Of a stretch of 64,000 nucleotides of DNA, positions 1 to 9,690 are shown in pieces; positions within the stretch are counted from its first letter, which is position 1, and each line of letters begins with the position of its first letter. The notes below the pieces were generated by a model. That model was not told the origin of the DNA. It ran no database searches and was given only the letters and a program-made list of their open reading frames with translations. The stretch covers positions 62,001 to 126,000 of the forward strand of contig CAJXSH010000004.1 in NCBI GenBank assembly GCA_913061005.1, read 5' to 3'. This stretch comes from an uncultured Ectothiorhodospiraceae bacterium. GTDB taxonomy: Bacteria; Pseudomonadota; Gammaproteobacteria; Nitrococcales; Nitrococcaceae. The position numbers were made by a program, and so were the translations under genes.

Positions 1-510
1 CGTATGCTGGTGGTTGTCGCCCTGGGCAGCCTGATCGCCGCGCTGGCCGGGATGCTGGGCTTCTCGCTGGCGGTGGGGGCACTGTTTGCGGGGCTGATCT
101 TCAGCAAGGCGCCACGCCGGGTGCGGCAGGACCGGGCCTATATCGTGCTCTACGATTTTCTCTCGCCGTTTTTTTTCATCGGCATTGGCCTGAAGCTCTC
201 ACCGGACGCCCTGGTTGGCGCCCTGGGCGCCGGCGCGGTGCTGTTGGTCGCCGCGGTCGTCGGCAAGCTTGTCGGCGTCATGCTCCCCGCCCGGTGGGCC
301 GCACCCCCCGGGGCCGCCCTGCCGCTGGGCCTCAGCATGGTGCCGCGGGCCGAGATCGCCATGGTGATTGTCGACCAGGCAGGGCGCTACGGCGATGATG
401 TGGTGCCCGCCACCCTCTACGGGGCGATGGTGCTGGTGGTGCTTGCCACCTGCGCGATCACCCCGGCGCTCATCCAGCGTCTGCTGGCCAGCCGCGGGGC
501 GCTGGATTAA
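1..510 (+). CDS. cation:proton antiporter, CPA2 (Kef/NhaS-like) family, C-terminal part
   Basis: The reading frame is open from the first base, so the N-terminus lies outside the window. The 169 visible residues form about five hydrophobic helices, with the family-typical stretch SPFFFIGIGLKL and a late helix containing PRAEIAMVIVDQAG, which resembles the ion-binding region of CPA2 exchangers. The protein would exchange Na+ or K+ for H+ across the inner membrane. No RCK/TrkA domain follows, unlike the KefB-type gene at 34529. Its stop codon overlaps that of the convergent carbonic anhydrase gene by four bases (ttaa). Family assignment is good; the ion is unknown. Confidence 0.8.
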   Translation, partial: RMLVVVALGSLIAALAGMLGFSLAVGALFAGLIFSKAPRRVRQDRAYIVLYDFLSPFFFIGIGLKLSPDALVGALGAGAVLLVAAVVGKLVGVMLPARWAAPPGAALPLGLSMVPRAEIAMVIVDQAGRYGDDVVPATLYGAMVLVVLATCAITPALIQRLLASRGALD

Positions 511-1040
511 CCCGGACCGGCGTCGCGGTAGTCGGCCATCAGGCGGCTGTAGTGCTCGGCGGAGTAGGCGAGCTGTTCGATTTCGGTGTCGGTGAGCGCC
601 CGAACGGCCCGGGCCGGACTGCCCAGATACAGATAACCCCGCTCCAGACGCTTGCCCGGCGGCACCAGGGTGTGGGCCCCGATGATGACCTCGTCGTCCA
701 CCACCGCGCCATCGAGCACCGTCGCCCCCATGCCGACCAGCACCCGGTCGCCAATGGTGCAGGCATGGACCACCGCACGATGGCCGACGGTGACCGCTTC
801 GCCGATCAGCGCCGGGTGGCCGGATTGATAGGGCCCCTGGTGGGCGACATGCACGATCACCCCGTCCTGGATGTTGCTGCGCTGCCCCACCTCGATGCGA
901 TGGACATCCCCCCGCAACACCGCCGTCGGCCAGACCGAGACCGAATCGGCCAGGGTGACATCACCGATCACCACCGCGGTGTCGTGAACCCAGGCCGTCG
1001 CCGCGATCGACGGCATGACGCCTTTGTATTGCTCAATCAT
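507..1040 (-). CDS. yrdA: gamma-carbonic anhydrase family protein (YrdA-like)
   Basis: The 177-residue protein consists mainly of hexapeptide repeats expected to fold as a left-handed beta helix and assemble as a trimer. The three metal-ligand histidines of the family are visible in VHVAHQG and VTVGHRAVVHAC. The region VGMGATVLDGAVV followed by GYLYLGSPARAVR is highly characteristic of YrdA. Members bind zinc or iron; many have weak or no measured carbonic anhydrase activity, so the reaction is uncertain. It starts 24 bp after the glutathione reductase stop on the same strand and is probably co-transcribed with it. Confidence 0.88.
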   Translation of the reverse strand: MIEQYKGVMPSIAATAWVHDTAVVIGDVTLADSVSVWPTAVLRGDVHRIEVGQRSNIQDGVIVHVAHQGPYQSGHPALIGEAVTVGHRAVVHACTIGDRVLVGMGATVLDGAVVDDEVIIGAHTLVPPGKRLERGYLYLGSPARAVRALTDTEIEQLAYSAEHYSRLMADYRDAGPG

Positions 1041-1064
1041 CGATCCACCCCGCAGCGGCCTGTA

Positions 1065-2429
1065 TCAGCTCATTGTCACCAGCTCTTCGGCGCTGGTCGG
1101 ATGAATGGCAACCGTGTCATCCAGATCCGCCTTGGTCGCGCCCATGCGCAGCGCCACGGCAAAGCCCTGGAGCATCTCATCGCTGCCCACCCCAAAAAGA
1201 TGGATACCCACCAGGCGTTCCGATTCACCGACGCAGACAAGCTTCATGGTGCTGCGCTGCTTGTCCTCGGCCGGGGCCAGGGCGTAGTCCATCGGCACAA
1301 AGGCGGTTTCGTGGATGCGCACCGCCTCACCGTACTGCGCCCGCGCCTGGGCCTCGGTGAGCCCCACCGTGCCAATGGGCGGGTGGGTGAACACCACCGT
1401 GGGCACGTCGCGGTAGTCCAGCCGACGGTCGCCCTGCCCGCCCCACAGCCGATCGGCGAGGCGTCGGCCGGCGGCGATCGCCACCGGGGTCAGCGGATAG
1501 GGATTGTCGGTGACATCCCCCAGGGCAAAGATATGCGGCTGATTGGTGGCCTGCCAGTCGTCCACCGGGATGGTACCGCGCTCGTCCGCGCTGACACCGG
1601 CGGCCTCCAGGCCCAGCTCATCGGTATTGGGCAGCCGCCCCACCGCCCAGATCACCTGATCGAGCCCCTCGAGGCTGCGACCATCCTCGGCGTAGAGGTT
1701 GTAGCCGCCCCATCCGGCTTCGAGCCCCGCCGGGGTAAAGTGGTTGACCAGCGTCGGGCCGTGGGCACCGATGGCCTCGACATAGGCGTTCTGAATGGCC
1801 TCGTCAAAATCCCGCAGGGGTTTTTCGCGACGGACCACCAGACTGACCTCGCTGCCCAGGGCATGGAGCACACCGGCCAGCTCGACGGCGATGTAGCCGG
1901 CACCGACCACGGCGACCCGCTGTGGGCGCTCCTGCATGGCAAAGAACCCGTCCGAGTCGATCCCCAGATCGCCGCCGGGGATGCCCGGCCGGCCCGGCAC
2001 ACCCCCGGTGGCGATCACAAAGCGCTCGGCCTGATAGCGCTGTCCGTCCACTTCGATTGTATGGGGGTCGGTGAAGCGGGCATGACCGCGAATGACATCG
2101 ACACCCGATCGGTCGAGGTTGCGATCGTAGATGCCGTTGAGACGCTCGATGTAGGCATCCCGCGCCCGGGTCAGCGCGGGCCAATCCAGCGTCGGGTCGA
2201 TTGGCTGGAAGGCATAGTCCTGGGCCCGCCGCAGGGTTTCGGCGGTCTCCGCCGCCTGCCACATGACTTTTTTGGGTACACAGCCGACATTCACGCAGGT
2301 CCCGCCAAGGCGCTCGGACTCGACCACCGCACACCGCGCGCCGTGGGCCGCTGCGCGTCGGGCGGTGGCGATCCCGCCGCTGCCGCCGCCAATGCAAATG
2401 AGATCATACGCCTGCTGCTCGCCGCTCAT
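1065..2429 (-). CDS. gor: glutathione-disulfide reductase
   Basis: This cytoplasmic FAD enzyme reduces oxidised glutathione with NADPH. The 454-residue length matches the E. coli enzyme. The FAD motif IGGGSGG is at residues 13-19, the redox-active disulfide is Cys45/Cys50 in GGTCVNVGC, the NAD(P) motif is [13 protein letters not shown], and the C-terminal active-site His lies in AIHPTSAEE. The frame is open further upstream, but ATG 2429 is preferred because AGGAG lies six bases before it and the protein then starts directly at the Rossmann fold. It is divergent from prlC, with 215 bp between them. Confidence 0.93.
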   Translation of the reverse strand: MSGEQQAYDLICIGGGSGGIATARRAAAHGARCAVVESERLGGTCVNVGCVPKKVMWQAAETAETLRRAQDYAFQPIDPTLDWPALTRARDAYIERLNGIYDRNLDRSGVDVIRGHARFTDPHTIEVDGQRYQAERFVIATGGVPGRPGIPGGDLGIDSDGFFAMQERPQRVAVVGAGYIAVELAGVLHALGSEVSLVVRREKPLRDFDEAIQNAYVEAIGAHGPTLVNHFTPAGLEAGWGGYNLYAEDGRSLEGLDQVIWAVGRLPNTDELGLEAAGVSADERGTIPVDDWQATNQPHIFALGDVTDNPYPLTPVAIAAGRRLADRLWGGQGDRRLDYRDVPTVVFTHPPIGTVGLTEAQARAQYGEAVRIHETAFVPMDYALAPAEDKQRSTMKLVCVGESERLVGIHLFGVGSDEMLQGFAVALRMGATKADLDDTVAIHPTSAEELVTMS

Positions 2430-2644
2430 GCCGGGCTCCTGCTTTCGGTCAATGTTCCCCATTCTGGCAGAGCGAGCGGTGCCAGGCATATGCACCGCCC
2501 CTGTCGACGCCCCCCAGTCGCATCGGACCCACTGAACTTGTCGCCGGTTTTCTGGCTCGAATTCTCGAGTCGCGATCGATAGGCTTTGGGGTGATCCGCC
2601 AACGGGCATCGCCCCCATCCGTTCATGGAGCAACACATCCTGTC

Positions 2645-4684
2645 ATGACCAATCCACTGCTCACCGACACCGATCTGCCGCGCTTTTCTGACATCCGCCC
2701 CGAGCACGTCCAGCCCGCGGTGGAGCAGGTACTGGCAGACAACCGCGCCGCCATCGAGGCGATCACGGCCGATCCGGCACCGCCGACCTGGGAGCGTCTG
2801 GTCGCGCCGCTGGAGCGGCTCGAGGACCGCCTCGAGAAAGTCTGGTCGCCGGTCTCGCATCTCAATGCGGTGATGAACAGCGACGCCCTGCGTGAGGCCT
2901 ACAACGCCTGCATCCCGTTGCTCTCGGCCTACCACACCGAGATGGGCCAGAACACCGCGCTCTACGACGCCTTCCGACAACTCCGCGACAGCGCCGCCTA
3001 CGACCAGCTCAGGCAGGATCAGCGTCAGACCGTCGACAACGCCCTGCGCGACTTCGAGCTGGCCGGTGTGGCGCTGCCATCCGAGGCCAAGCAGCGCTAT
3101 GCCGATATCGCCGCCAGGCTGGCCGAGCTGTCGTCACGGTTTCAGGAAAACCTCCTCGATGCCACCAATGCCTGGCATTACGACACCACCGACGCCGACG
3201 AGCTCGCCGGCATCCCCGAGACCGCGCTGGGGGTGATGCGACAGAACGCCGAGCAGGCCGGTGTCGAAGGATGGCGAATCAGCCTCGATATGCCGGTGGT
3301 CCAGGCGGTACTGGCCCATGCGCGCAATCGCGAACTGCGCCGCGCGGTTTACGAGGCGTTCACCACCCGGGCCTCGGATACCGGCCCACAGGCCGGCCAA
3401 TGGGATAACCACCCGGTCATGGCCGAAATCCTCGACCTGCGCCAGGAGCAGGCCGAACTGCTGGGCTACAGCCACTATGCAGCGCTCTCGCTGGCGCCAA
3501 AGATGGCGGATTCGGCCGAAGAGGTCATCGCCTTCCTCGACGATCTGGCCGGTCGCGCCAAGCCGGTGGCCGAAAAAGAGCATGCCGAACTGGTGGCCTT
3601 TGCCAATGAGCTGGACGGCCTCGAGACGCTGCAGGCCTGGGATGTGGGCTACTACAGCGAGCGGCTGCGCGAGTCCCGCTACAACCTCTCGCCCGAGGAC
3701 CTGCGCCCGTGGTTTCCGGCCGATCAGGTCATGGCCGGGCTTTTCGCCGTGGTGGAACGGCTCTTTGGCATTCGCATCCATGAGCGGGATGACGTCGATA
3801 CCTGGCATGCGGATGTGCGCTTCTACGAGATCCGCGACGGCGATGGCACACTGCGGGGCCAGTTCTACACCGATCTTTACGCGCGCTCGCAAAAACGCGG
3901 CGGCGCCTGGATGGCCACCGCCCGGGGCCGGATGCGTCAGGGCGATGCGCTGCAGACGCCGGTTGCGTTTCTGACCTGCAATTTCACGCCACCGGTGGCC
4001 GGCAAGCCGGCGCTGATCACCCACGGCGAGGTGGAAACCCTCTTTCACGAGTTCGGCCACGGCCTGCACCACATGCTCACCCGGGTCGACGCCGCGAGTG
4101 TGGCGGGGATCAACGGTGTGGCCTGGGACGCGGTGGAGCTGCCCAGCCAGTTTCTCGAGAACTGGTGCTGGGAGCGCGAGGCACTGGATCTTTTCGCCCG
4201 CCACCACGAAACCGGCGAACCCATCCCCGACGATCTCTACAAGCGCATGGTGGCGTCGCGCAACTTTCAGGCGGCCATGCAGATGGTCCGGCAGCTGGAG
4301 TTCTCGCTCTTCGACCTTCGGCTGCATGTCGAGCATGACCGCGCCCGCGGCGAGCGCATCTTTGCCCTGCTCGACGAGGTCCGCGATCAGGTCGCGGTGG
4401 TTCGGCCACCGGCTTTCAATCGCTTTCCCAACAGCTTTGCCCATATCTTTGCCGGCGGCTACGCGGCCGGGTATTACAGCTACAAGTGGGCCGAAGTGCT
4501 CTCGGCGGATGCCTTTGCACGGTTTACCGAAGAGGGCATCTTCAACCCGGTCACCGGCCGCGCCTTTCTCGAACATATCCTCGAGAAAGGCGGCTCGGAG
4601 GATGCAGCCAAGCTCTTTCGCGATTTTCGCGGCCGCGAACCCAGCATCGAACCGCTGCTTCGCGCCAGCGGGCTGGCGGCGTAG
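2645..4684 (+). CDS. prlC: oligopeptidase A (M3 metallopeptidase)
   Basis: This cytoplasmic zinc oligopeptidase degrades short peptides, including cleaved signal peptides. The 679 residues match E. coli PrlC (680). The zinc motif HEFGH is at residues 468-472, followed by a typical GLHH; the third ligand region VAWDAVELPSQFLEN and the C-terminal FAGGYAAGYYSYKWAEVL are also typical of M3. An in-frame GTG exists at 2591, but ATG 2645 gives the standard N-terminus (MTNPLLTDTDLPRF); the ribosome-binding site is weak. A hairpin follows the stop. Confidence 0.95.
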   Translation: MTNPLLTDTDLPRFSDIRPEHVQPAVEQVLADNRAAIEAITADPAPPTWERLVAPLERLEDRLEKVWSPVSHLNAVMNSDALREAYNACIPLLSAYHTEMGQNTALYDAFRQLRDSAAYDQLRQDQRQTVDNALRDFELAGVALPSEAKQRYADIAARLAELSSRFQENLLDATNAWHYDTTDADELAGIPETALGVMRQNAEQAGVEGWRISLDMPVVQAVLAHARNRELRRAVYEAFTTRASDTGPQAGQWDNHPVMAEILDLRQEQAELLGYSHYAALSLAPKMADSAEEVIAFLDDLAGRAKPVAEKEHAELVAFANELDGLETLQAWDVGYYSERLRESRYNLSPEDLRPWFPADQVMAGLFAVVERLFGIRIHERDDVDTWHADVRFYEIRDGDGTLRGQFYTDLYARSQKRGGAWMATARGRMRQGDALQTPVAFLTCNFTPPVAGKPALITHGEVETLFHEFGHGLHHMLTRVDAASVAGINGVAWDAVELPSQFLENWCWEREALDLFARHHETGEPIPDDLYKRMVASRNFQAAMQMVRQLEFSLFDLRLHVEHDRARGERIFALLDEVRDQVAVVRPPAFNRFPNSFAHIFAGGYAAGYYSYKWAEVLSADAFARFTEEGIFNPVTGRAFLEHILEKGGSEDAAKLFRDFRGREPSIEPLLRASGLAA

Positions 4685-4707
4685 GCTCGGCCGCTGCGCG
4701 GCCACCC

Positions 4708-4732
4708 GCCAGCGGGTAGAATGCCCGCTGGC
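4708..4732. repeat. perfect 9-bp inverted repeat around a TAGAAT element
   Basis: GCCAGCGGG (4708-4716) and CCCGCTGGC (4724-4732) form a perfect inverted repeat with a 7-bp centre, TAGAATG. The centre resembles a sigma-70 -10 box (TATAAT) and would start transcription roughly 30 bp before xthA. No good -35 box is visible, and there is no T-tract, so it is either an operator around the xthA promoter or a hairpin ending the prlC message. Confidence 0.5.
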
Positions 4733-4758
4733 TCATCCAACGCGGCTGGAGCGTTCTT

Positions 4759-5529
4759 GTGAAAATCGCCTCCTGGAATGTCAATTCGCTCAACGTGCGC
4801 CTGCCCCAGGTCCTCGACTGGCTGGCCCAGGCGCAGCCGGACGTGCTGGGGCTGCAGGAAACCAAGCTCACCGACGAGAAATTCCCGACCGACGCCATCC
4901 GCGAGGCCGGCTACGAGGTGGTCCATGCCGGGCAGAAGACCTACAACGGCGTCGCGGTACTGGCAAAAGCGCCGATCACCGATTGCGCCTTTGACATCCC
5001 CGGCTTCGAGGATCCGCAGCGGCGGGTGGTGGCGGCGACCATCGACGGGCTGCGCTTGATCAACCTCTACGTCCCCAACGGCAAAGCGGTGGGCAGCGAT
5101 AAATACGACTACAAGCTGGCCTGGCTCGAACACCTGCGGGGTTGGCTGCAGGACGAACTCCACCGCCACGAGCGAGTGGCGGTGATGGGGGATTTCAACA
5201 TCGCCCCGAGCGATGACGATGTGCACGACCCGGCCGAGTGGCACGAACAGATCCTCTGCTCGACCCCCGAGCGGGAGGCCCTGGCCGGTTTGCTGGCGCT
5301 CGGCTTTACCGACAGCTTTCGTGAATTCGATCAGCCCGAGAAGACCTTCTCGTGGTGGGACTATCGGATGAACAATTTCAAACGCAACCGCGGCCTGCGG
5401 ATCGATTTGATCCTCACCAGCCCGGCGCTGACCCACGCCCTCAAAGCCAGTGTCGTCGATGCCGGGCCAAGGGCCTGGGAGCGCCCCTCGGACCACGCCC
5501 CGGTGGTCGCCGAGTTCGCCACCCCGTAA
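4759..5529 (+). CDS. xthA: exodeoxyribonuclease III family AP endonuclease
   Basis: This DNA repair enzyme nicks abasic sites and has 3'-5' exonuclease and 3'-phosphatase activity. The 256-residue protein shows the EEP-fold motifs: LQETK with Glu34, YVPNG, GDFNIAP, and the C-terminal SDHAPV with Asp245/His246. The start is GTG 4759, preceded by GGAG at seven bases; the protein begins [11 protein letters not shown] as in family members. ubiD follows 25 bp downstream on the same strand. Confidence is high for the family. Confidence 0.93.
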   Translation: MKIASWNVNSLNVRLPQVLDWLAQAQPDVLGLQETKLTDEKFPTDAIREAGYEVVHAGQKTYNGVAVLAKAPITDCAFDIPGFEDPQRRVVAATIDGLRLINLYVPNGKAVGSDKYDYKLAWLEHLRGWLQDELHRHERVAVMGDFNIAPSDDDVHDPAEWHEQILCSTPEREALAGLLALGFTDSFREFDQPEKTFSWWDYRMNNFKRNRGLRIDLILTSPALTHALKASVVDAGPRAWERPSDHAPVVAEFATP

Positions 5530-5554
5530 CGCCAGCGCCCGATCAGGAGCCCCC

Positions 5555-7033
5555 ATGCAGTACCGCGATCTGCGTGATTTCATCGACCAGCTCGAGGCCA
5601 ACGGCCAGCTAAAGCGCGTTGCCACCGGCGTGGATCCCCATCTCGAGATGACCGAGATCTGCGACCGGACCCTGCGCCGCGGAGGACCGGCGCTGCTTTT
5701 CGAAAACCCCACCGGCTACGATATGCCGGTGCTGGGCAACCTCTTCGGCACCCCCGAGCGGGTGGCACTGGGCATGGGGGCGGATAATGTCGCCGCACTC
5801 CGCGAGATCGGTGAGCTGCTGGCGTTTCTCAAATCACCGGAACCGCCCGGCGGCATGCGCGAGGCGTGGCAGAACCTGCCGGTGTTTCGCAAGGTGCTCG
5901 ACATGGCGCCCAAGGTCCGCCGCAGCGCCCCCTGCCAGAAAAACATCATCGAGGGCGACGATGTCGACCTGGGCCGGCTGCCCATTCAGACCTGCTGGCC
6001 CGGGGATGCCGGGCCACTGATCACCTGGGCGCTGGTCATCACCCGCGGGCCCGGCCAGAAGCGGCAGAACCTGGGGATCTACCGACAACAGGTCATCGGC
6101 CGCAACCGGGTGATCATGCGCTGGCTCTCGCATCGGGGCGGCGCCCTCGACTTCCGCGACTGGCAGCACACCCATCCCGGTGAGCCTTTTCCGGTCACGG
6201 TGGCGCTGGGCGCCGATCCGGCCACTTTGCTGGGGGCGGTGACGCCGGTGCCCGACAGCCTCTCGGAGTACGCCTTTGCCGGGCTTCTGCGCGGCAGCCG
6301 GACCGAGCTTGTCAACTGCATCGGCTCGGATCTGCAGGTGCCGGCCTCCGCCGAGATCGTGCTCGAGGGTCATATCCACCCGGACGATATGGCGCCGGAA
6401 GGCCCCTTTGGTGATCACACCGGCTACTACAACGAGGTGGACGACTTTCCGGTGTTCACCATCGACCGGATCACGCATCGGGATGATCCGATCTACCACA
6501 GCACCTACACCGGGCGGCCGCCGGACGAACCGGCCATCCTGGGGGTGGCGCTCAACGAGGTGTTCGTGCCCATCCTCCAGCGGCAGTTCCCCGAGATCGT
6601 CGACTTCTATCTGCCACCCGAGGGCTGCAGCTACCGCATGGCGGTGGTGACCATGCGCAAGCAGTACCCGGGCCACGCCAAACGCGTGATGATGGGGGTC
6701 TGGTCGTTTCTGCGGCAGTTCATGTACACCAAGTTCATCATCGTCGCCGACGACGATGTGAACGCACGGCAGTGGGAGGATGTCATCTGGGCGATGACCA
6801 CGCGCATGGATCCGTCCCGGGACACGGTGATGGTCGACAACACCCCGATCGATTATCTCGACTTTGCCTCACCGGTCAGTGGGCTGGGCTCGAAGATGGG
6901 GTTGGACGCCACCAACAAATGGCCCGGCGAGACCGACCGGGAGTGGGGCGAGGCCATCACCATGGACCCGGCGGTCAAAGCCCGTGTGGACAGCATCTGG
7001 CAGGAACTCGGCATCGATGAGGTAGCGCAATGA
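5555..7033 (+). CDS. ubiD: 4-hydroxy-3-polyprenylbenzoate decarboxylase
   Basis: UbiD removes the carboxyl group of the polyprenylated ring in ubiquinone synthesis, using prenylated FMN supplied by UbiX. The 492 residues match E. coli UbiD (497). Recognisable blocks are [13 protein letters not shown] at the N-terminus, [23 protein letters not shown] (the conserved Glu/Asp region) and [13 protein letters not shown] near the end. ATG 5555 has AGGAG five bases upstream; the longer open frame is ignored. Its stop overlaps the start of the next gene in ATGA, so the two are translationally coupled. Confidence 0.95.
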   Translation: MQYRDLRDFIDQLEANGQLKRVATGVDPHLEMTEICDRTLRRGGPALLFENPTGYDMPVLGNLFGTPERVALGMGADNVAALREIGELLAFLKSPEPPGGMREAWQNLPVFRKVLDMAPKVRRSAPCQKNIIEGDDVDLGRLPIQTCWPGDAGPLITWALVITRGPGQKRQNLGIYRQQVIGRNRVIMRWLSHRGGALDFRDWQHTHPGEPFPVTVALGADPATLLGAVTPVPDSLSEYAFAGLLRGSRTELVNCIGSDLQVPASAEIVLEGHIHPDDMAPEGPFGDHTGYYNEVDDFPVFTIDRITHRDDPIYHSTYTGRPPDEPAILGVALNEVFVPILQRQFPEIVDFYLPPEGCSYRMAVVTMRKQYPGHAKRVMMGVWSFLRQFMYTKFIIVADDDVNARQWEDVIWAMTTRMDPSRDTVMVDNTPIDYLDFASPVSGLGSKMGLDATNKWPGETDREWGEAITMDPAVKARVDSIWQELGIDEVAQ

Positions 7034-8043
7034 GCCATCAGGTACATATACAGGGCAGCGATCACGCGTTCAGCGTCGAGGAGGGCGAGTCGATTATCGA
7101 TGCGGCCCTGCGGGCCGGGCTGATGCTGCCCTACAGCTGCCGCAGCGGCACCTGTGGCACCTGCATGGGCGAAGTGGTCAGCGGCGAGATCACCTATCCG
7201 GATGGGCTGCCGCCGGCGATCAGCGCCGACCAGGACGCCGCCGGCCAGGCGCTTTTCTGCCAGGCGCGCGCGGCGAGTGATCTGGAGATCCGGGTCCGTG
7301 AGGTGCGCGAGGCCGGCGATATCCAGCCCCAGCGCCTGCCAGCCCGGGTGGATGCCATCGAGACCCTCGCCCCGGATGTCCGGCGGGTTTTTCTCAAGCT
7401 GCCCCGCGACAAGCGTCTGCCCTTCCTGGCCGGTCAGTACATCGATTTTCTGCTGCGCGGCGGGCAACGTCGCAGCTTTTCGCTGGCCAACGCCCCCCAT
7501 GATGATGAGCGACTCGAGCTCCATATCCGCCATCTGCCAGGCGGCGTTTTTTCGGGCTATGTCTTCGAAGAAATGCAGGAAGGCGCCCTGCTTCGCTTTG
7601 AAGGACCGCTGGGCAACTTCTTTTTGCGCGAGGACAGCGACCGGCCCATGATCCTGATGGGCGGCGGCACCGGGTTCGGCCCGATCAAGGGCATCGTCGA
7701 GCATGCCCTGCACCTGGGGGTGGCGCGTCCCATGCACATCTACTGGGGCGCGCGGGCGGTGCCGGATCTGTATCTCGATGCGCTGCCGCGGCGCTGGGCG
7801 GAGACACATGAGGGCATTCAATACACCCCGGTCCTCTCCGAGCCGCAGCCCGACGATGACTGGCAGGGGGCGGTGGGATTCGTCCACGAGCAGGTCGTGC
7901 GCGAGCATCCCGATCTCAGCGGGTTCGATGTCTACATGAGCGGCCCCCCGCCGATGATCAACGCCGCGCGCGAGGCCTTCACCCAGGCAGGACTGCCGGC
8001 GGATCGTCTGTATTATGACTCCTTCGAGGCCGCGGCCGAGTAG
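7030..8043 (+). CDS. 2Fe-2S ferredoxin-type NAD(P)H-flavin reductase (CDP-6-deoxyglucoseen reductase-like)
   Basis: The 337 residues comprise an N-terminal plant-type ferredoxin domain (Cys37, Cys42, Cys45, Cys77), an FAD-binding barrel with [10 protein letters not shown], and an NAD(P) domain with [11 protein letters not shown]. The architecture is that of AscD/Fre-like electron-transfer reductases. In E. coli the simple flavin reductase fre follows ubiD; here an iron-sulfur version occupies that place and overlaps ubiD by four bases. It may feed electrons to flavin or to hydroxylases of ubiquinone synthesis. That role is inferred from position; the domain order is read directly. Confidence 0.85.
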   Translation: MSHQVHIQGSDHAFSVEEGESIIDAALRAGLMLPYSCRSGTCGTCMGEVVSGEITYPDGLPPAISADQDAAGQALFCQARAASDLEIRVREVREAGDIQPQRLPARVDAIETLAPDVRRVFLKLPRDKRLPFLAGQYIDFLLRGGQRRSFSLANAPHDDERLELHIRHLPGGVFSGYVFEEMQEGALLRFEGPLGNFFLREDSDRPMILMGGGTGFGPIKGIVEHALHLGVARPMHIYWGARAVPDLYLDALPRRWAETHEGIQYTPVLSEPQPDDDWQGAVGFVHEQVVREHPDLSGFDVYMSGPPPMINAAREAFTQAGLPADRLYYDSFEAAAE

Positions 8044-8077
8044 CGCGGCCGGGGTGCACAAAACGGAGGTGCGGCGA

Positions 8078-8848
8078 ATGACCCAACCACGCTGGCTGGC
8101 AATCCTGGCAGCGGCATTGCTTCTGGCCGGCTGTGCCGGCGGCAACGGCCCGATGGACACCGCCAACGACCCGGCCGAACCGGTCAACCGGGGTGTCTAC
8201 ACCTTCAACGACACCCTTGATACCTATGCGCTGGCACCGGCCAGCCGGGGCTGGACCGCGGTGACCAGTGCCGGGGTCCGCGATAGTGTGGATAATTTTT
8301 TCACCAACCTCGAAACCCCCGGTTTTGTCGTCAACAACCTCCTGCAGGGCAAGCCGGTTGATGCCGGACGCGAGACACTGCGTTTCGCCATCAACTCCAC
8401 GGTGGGCCTTGTCGGGTTGTTCGACCCGGCGCAGGCCTGGTTCGGGCTGGCCGGACGGCGCGAAGATTTTGGCCAGACCCTTGGTGTGTGGGGCGCCGAG
8501 GCCGGCCCCTATCTGGTGCTGCCGCTGTTCGGGCCGTCGGGGGCACGGGATGTCACCCAGTACCCGGTCGGCTGGTATACCAACGCGCTGACCTACATCA
8601 CCCTGGATAGCCTGACCTTCGGCGCACTGACCGCAGTCAACGTGGTGAACAGCCGGGCACTGGCCGGCGATACGGCGCGGTTCCGCGACGATGCGGCGGT
8701 CGACCCCTATGTCTTTACCCGGTCGGCCTACCGGCAATATCGACAAAGCCAGGTCCACGACGGTGATGTCCCCCTCGAGGCGGATCCCTACGGCGATTTC
8801 TTCGAGGGCATGGAAGGCGACGACGAGGACACCTCAACCCAACCCTAG
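8078..8848 (+). CDS. mlaA: MlaA (VacJ) outer-membrane lipoprotein
   Basis: MlaA extracts misplaced phospholipids from the outer leaflet of the outer membrane and passes them to the MlaC/MlaFEDB return pathway. The 256-residue protein has a lipoprotein signal peptide with lipobox LAGC (lipidated Cys19), followed by the family motifs DPAEPVNRGVYTFND and GVRDSVDNFFTNLETP, and DVTQYPVGWYTNAL later. ATG 8078 is chosen because GGAGGT lies seven bases upstream and the signal peptide begins there. The C-terminus is acidic (EGMEGDDEDT). No other mla gene is in the window. Confidence 0.94.
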   Translation: MTQPRWLAILAAALLLAGCAGGNGPMDTANDPAEPVNRGVYTFNDTLDTYALAPASRGWTAVTSAGVRDSVDNFFTNLETPGFVVNNLLQGKPVDAGRETLRFAINSTVGLVGLFDPAQAWFGLAGRREDFGQTLGVWGAEAGPYLVLPLFGPSGARDVTQYPVGWYTNALTYITLDSLTFGALTAVNVVNSRALAGDTARFRDDAAVDPYVFTRSAYRQYRQSQVHDGDVPLEADPYGDFFEGMEGDDEDTSTQP

Positions 8849-8856
8849 GCGCGGAC

Positions 8857-9477
8857 TCAGGCCGCGGTCTCGGCCTCGGCAGCGAGGCGCTCGAGTCGCT
8901 GACGCAGCGGCGAGCGCCTCGGGAAGTGGGCGCGCAGAAAGTCCATCTGATCGGCAAGAATCCGACGTCCCTGGAGATAGACATACTCGGCGTGGGTGGG
9001 TGCGAAGGGCACGGCCAGGAGCTGCAGGCCGGCCTGTTCCGGTGTGCGATTGCCCTTCTGGTTGTTGCAGCGCTTGCACGCGGTGACCACATTGGTCCAC
9101 ACATCGGCGCCGCCGCGGCTGATCGGCTTGACGTGGTCGCGCGAGAGATCCTTGCTGCGTCGCTGCTCGCCGCAGTAAAGGCATAGGTGATCATCGCGCC
9201 GGAACAATGTGGCGTTATTAAGCGGCGGCACGTAGTCCGGGTTGCCCTTGAGGCTCGCCTGCATGGCGCCGGCGGTGGCGATGATCGAATTGACCTCGAC
9301 GACGCTGCGTCGGCCCGTGCGGGCGTTGATACCGCCGCGCAGGCGATAGAGACCGCGGCCGCAGGTGTAGGCCACCTGGTCGAGGTGATAGAGCCGAACC
9401 GCATCCTGGCAGGTAATCCACTCAAGCGGCATGCCCGAGATATCGGTTCGCAGGATCGGGTGATCAAGGGTGGTCAC
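8857..9477 (-). CDS. HNH endonuclease domain protein
   Basis: The 206-residue protein ends with an HNH nuclease fold: a first zinc pair C99xxC102 (CLYC), the catalytic motif SRDHVKP with Asp114-His115, and a second zinc pair C134xxC137 followed by NNQKGN. The N-terminal ~80 residues are an unassigned alpha/beta region found in chromosomal HNH proteins of proteobacteria. GTG 9477 is chosen because AGGAGCAGGGC precedes it directly; an open frame further upstream lacks such support. The gene stands alone with no methylase partner, so restriction is unlikely; the function is unknown. Confidence 0.85.
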   Translation of the reverse strand: MTTLDHPILRTDISGMPLEWITCQDAVRLYHLDQVAYTCGRGLYRLRGGINARTGRRSVVEVNSIIATAGAMQASLKGNPDYVPPLNNATLFRRDDHLCLYCGEQRRSKDLSRDHVKPISRGGADVWTNVVTACKRCNNQKGNRTPEQAGLQLLAVPFAPTHAEYVYLQGRRILADQMDFLRAHFPRRSPLRQRLERLAAEAETAA

Positions 9478-9535
9478 GCCCTGCTCCTTTTCATCGTTTG
9501 TCGGTCTGCCCGACATTCGACCTATCCGGATCATC

Positions 9536-9563
9536 CATGGTTGCATCCTGCCATGCAACCATG
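9536..9563. repeat. perfect 11-bp inverted repeat between HNH gene and pntAA
   Basis: CATGGTTGCAT (9536-9546) and ATGCAACCATG (9553-9563) are exact inverted copies with a 6-bp spacer (CCTGCC). The repeat sits between two divergent genes, about 60 bp from the HNH start and 128 bp from pntAA. There is no T-tract on either strand. It looks like an operator for a dimeric regulator, though a hairpin role cannot be excluded. Confidence 0.6.
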
Positions 9564-9635
9564 ACCGGGCGATGACCACGCACCGGTGGCCGAAAGACCG
9601 GACACGGCCCGGGGTGATTCCGCCTCGGGATGCTG

Positions 9636-9641
9636 TAGAAT
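9636..9641 (+). promoter_or_regulatory. putative -10 element for pntAA
   Basis: TAGAAT lies 50 bp upstream of the pntAA start in the context CTGTAGAATCGCCC, similar to the xthA upstream region. A weak -35 candidate (GTGATT) lies about 16 bp upstream. Support is modest. Confidence 0.35.
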
Positions 9642-9690
9642 CGCCCATCCGCGGTATGAAATGCGGACATCGCTAAAGGGAGACAACCCC

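Noticed and set aside
552-2582. 676-codon open frame on the plus strand
   Set aside because: It is antisense to yrdA and gor, whose motifs are intact, and shows no protein family features.
3134-4705. 523-codon open frame on the minus strand
   Set aside because: Shadow of prlC, which has the correct length and zinc site.
8857-9477. HNH gene as part of a restriction-modification or mobile intron system
   Set aside because: No methyltransferase, specificity subunit, intron or integrase sequence is nearby, and the composition is like the neighbours.
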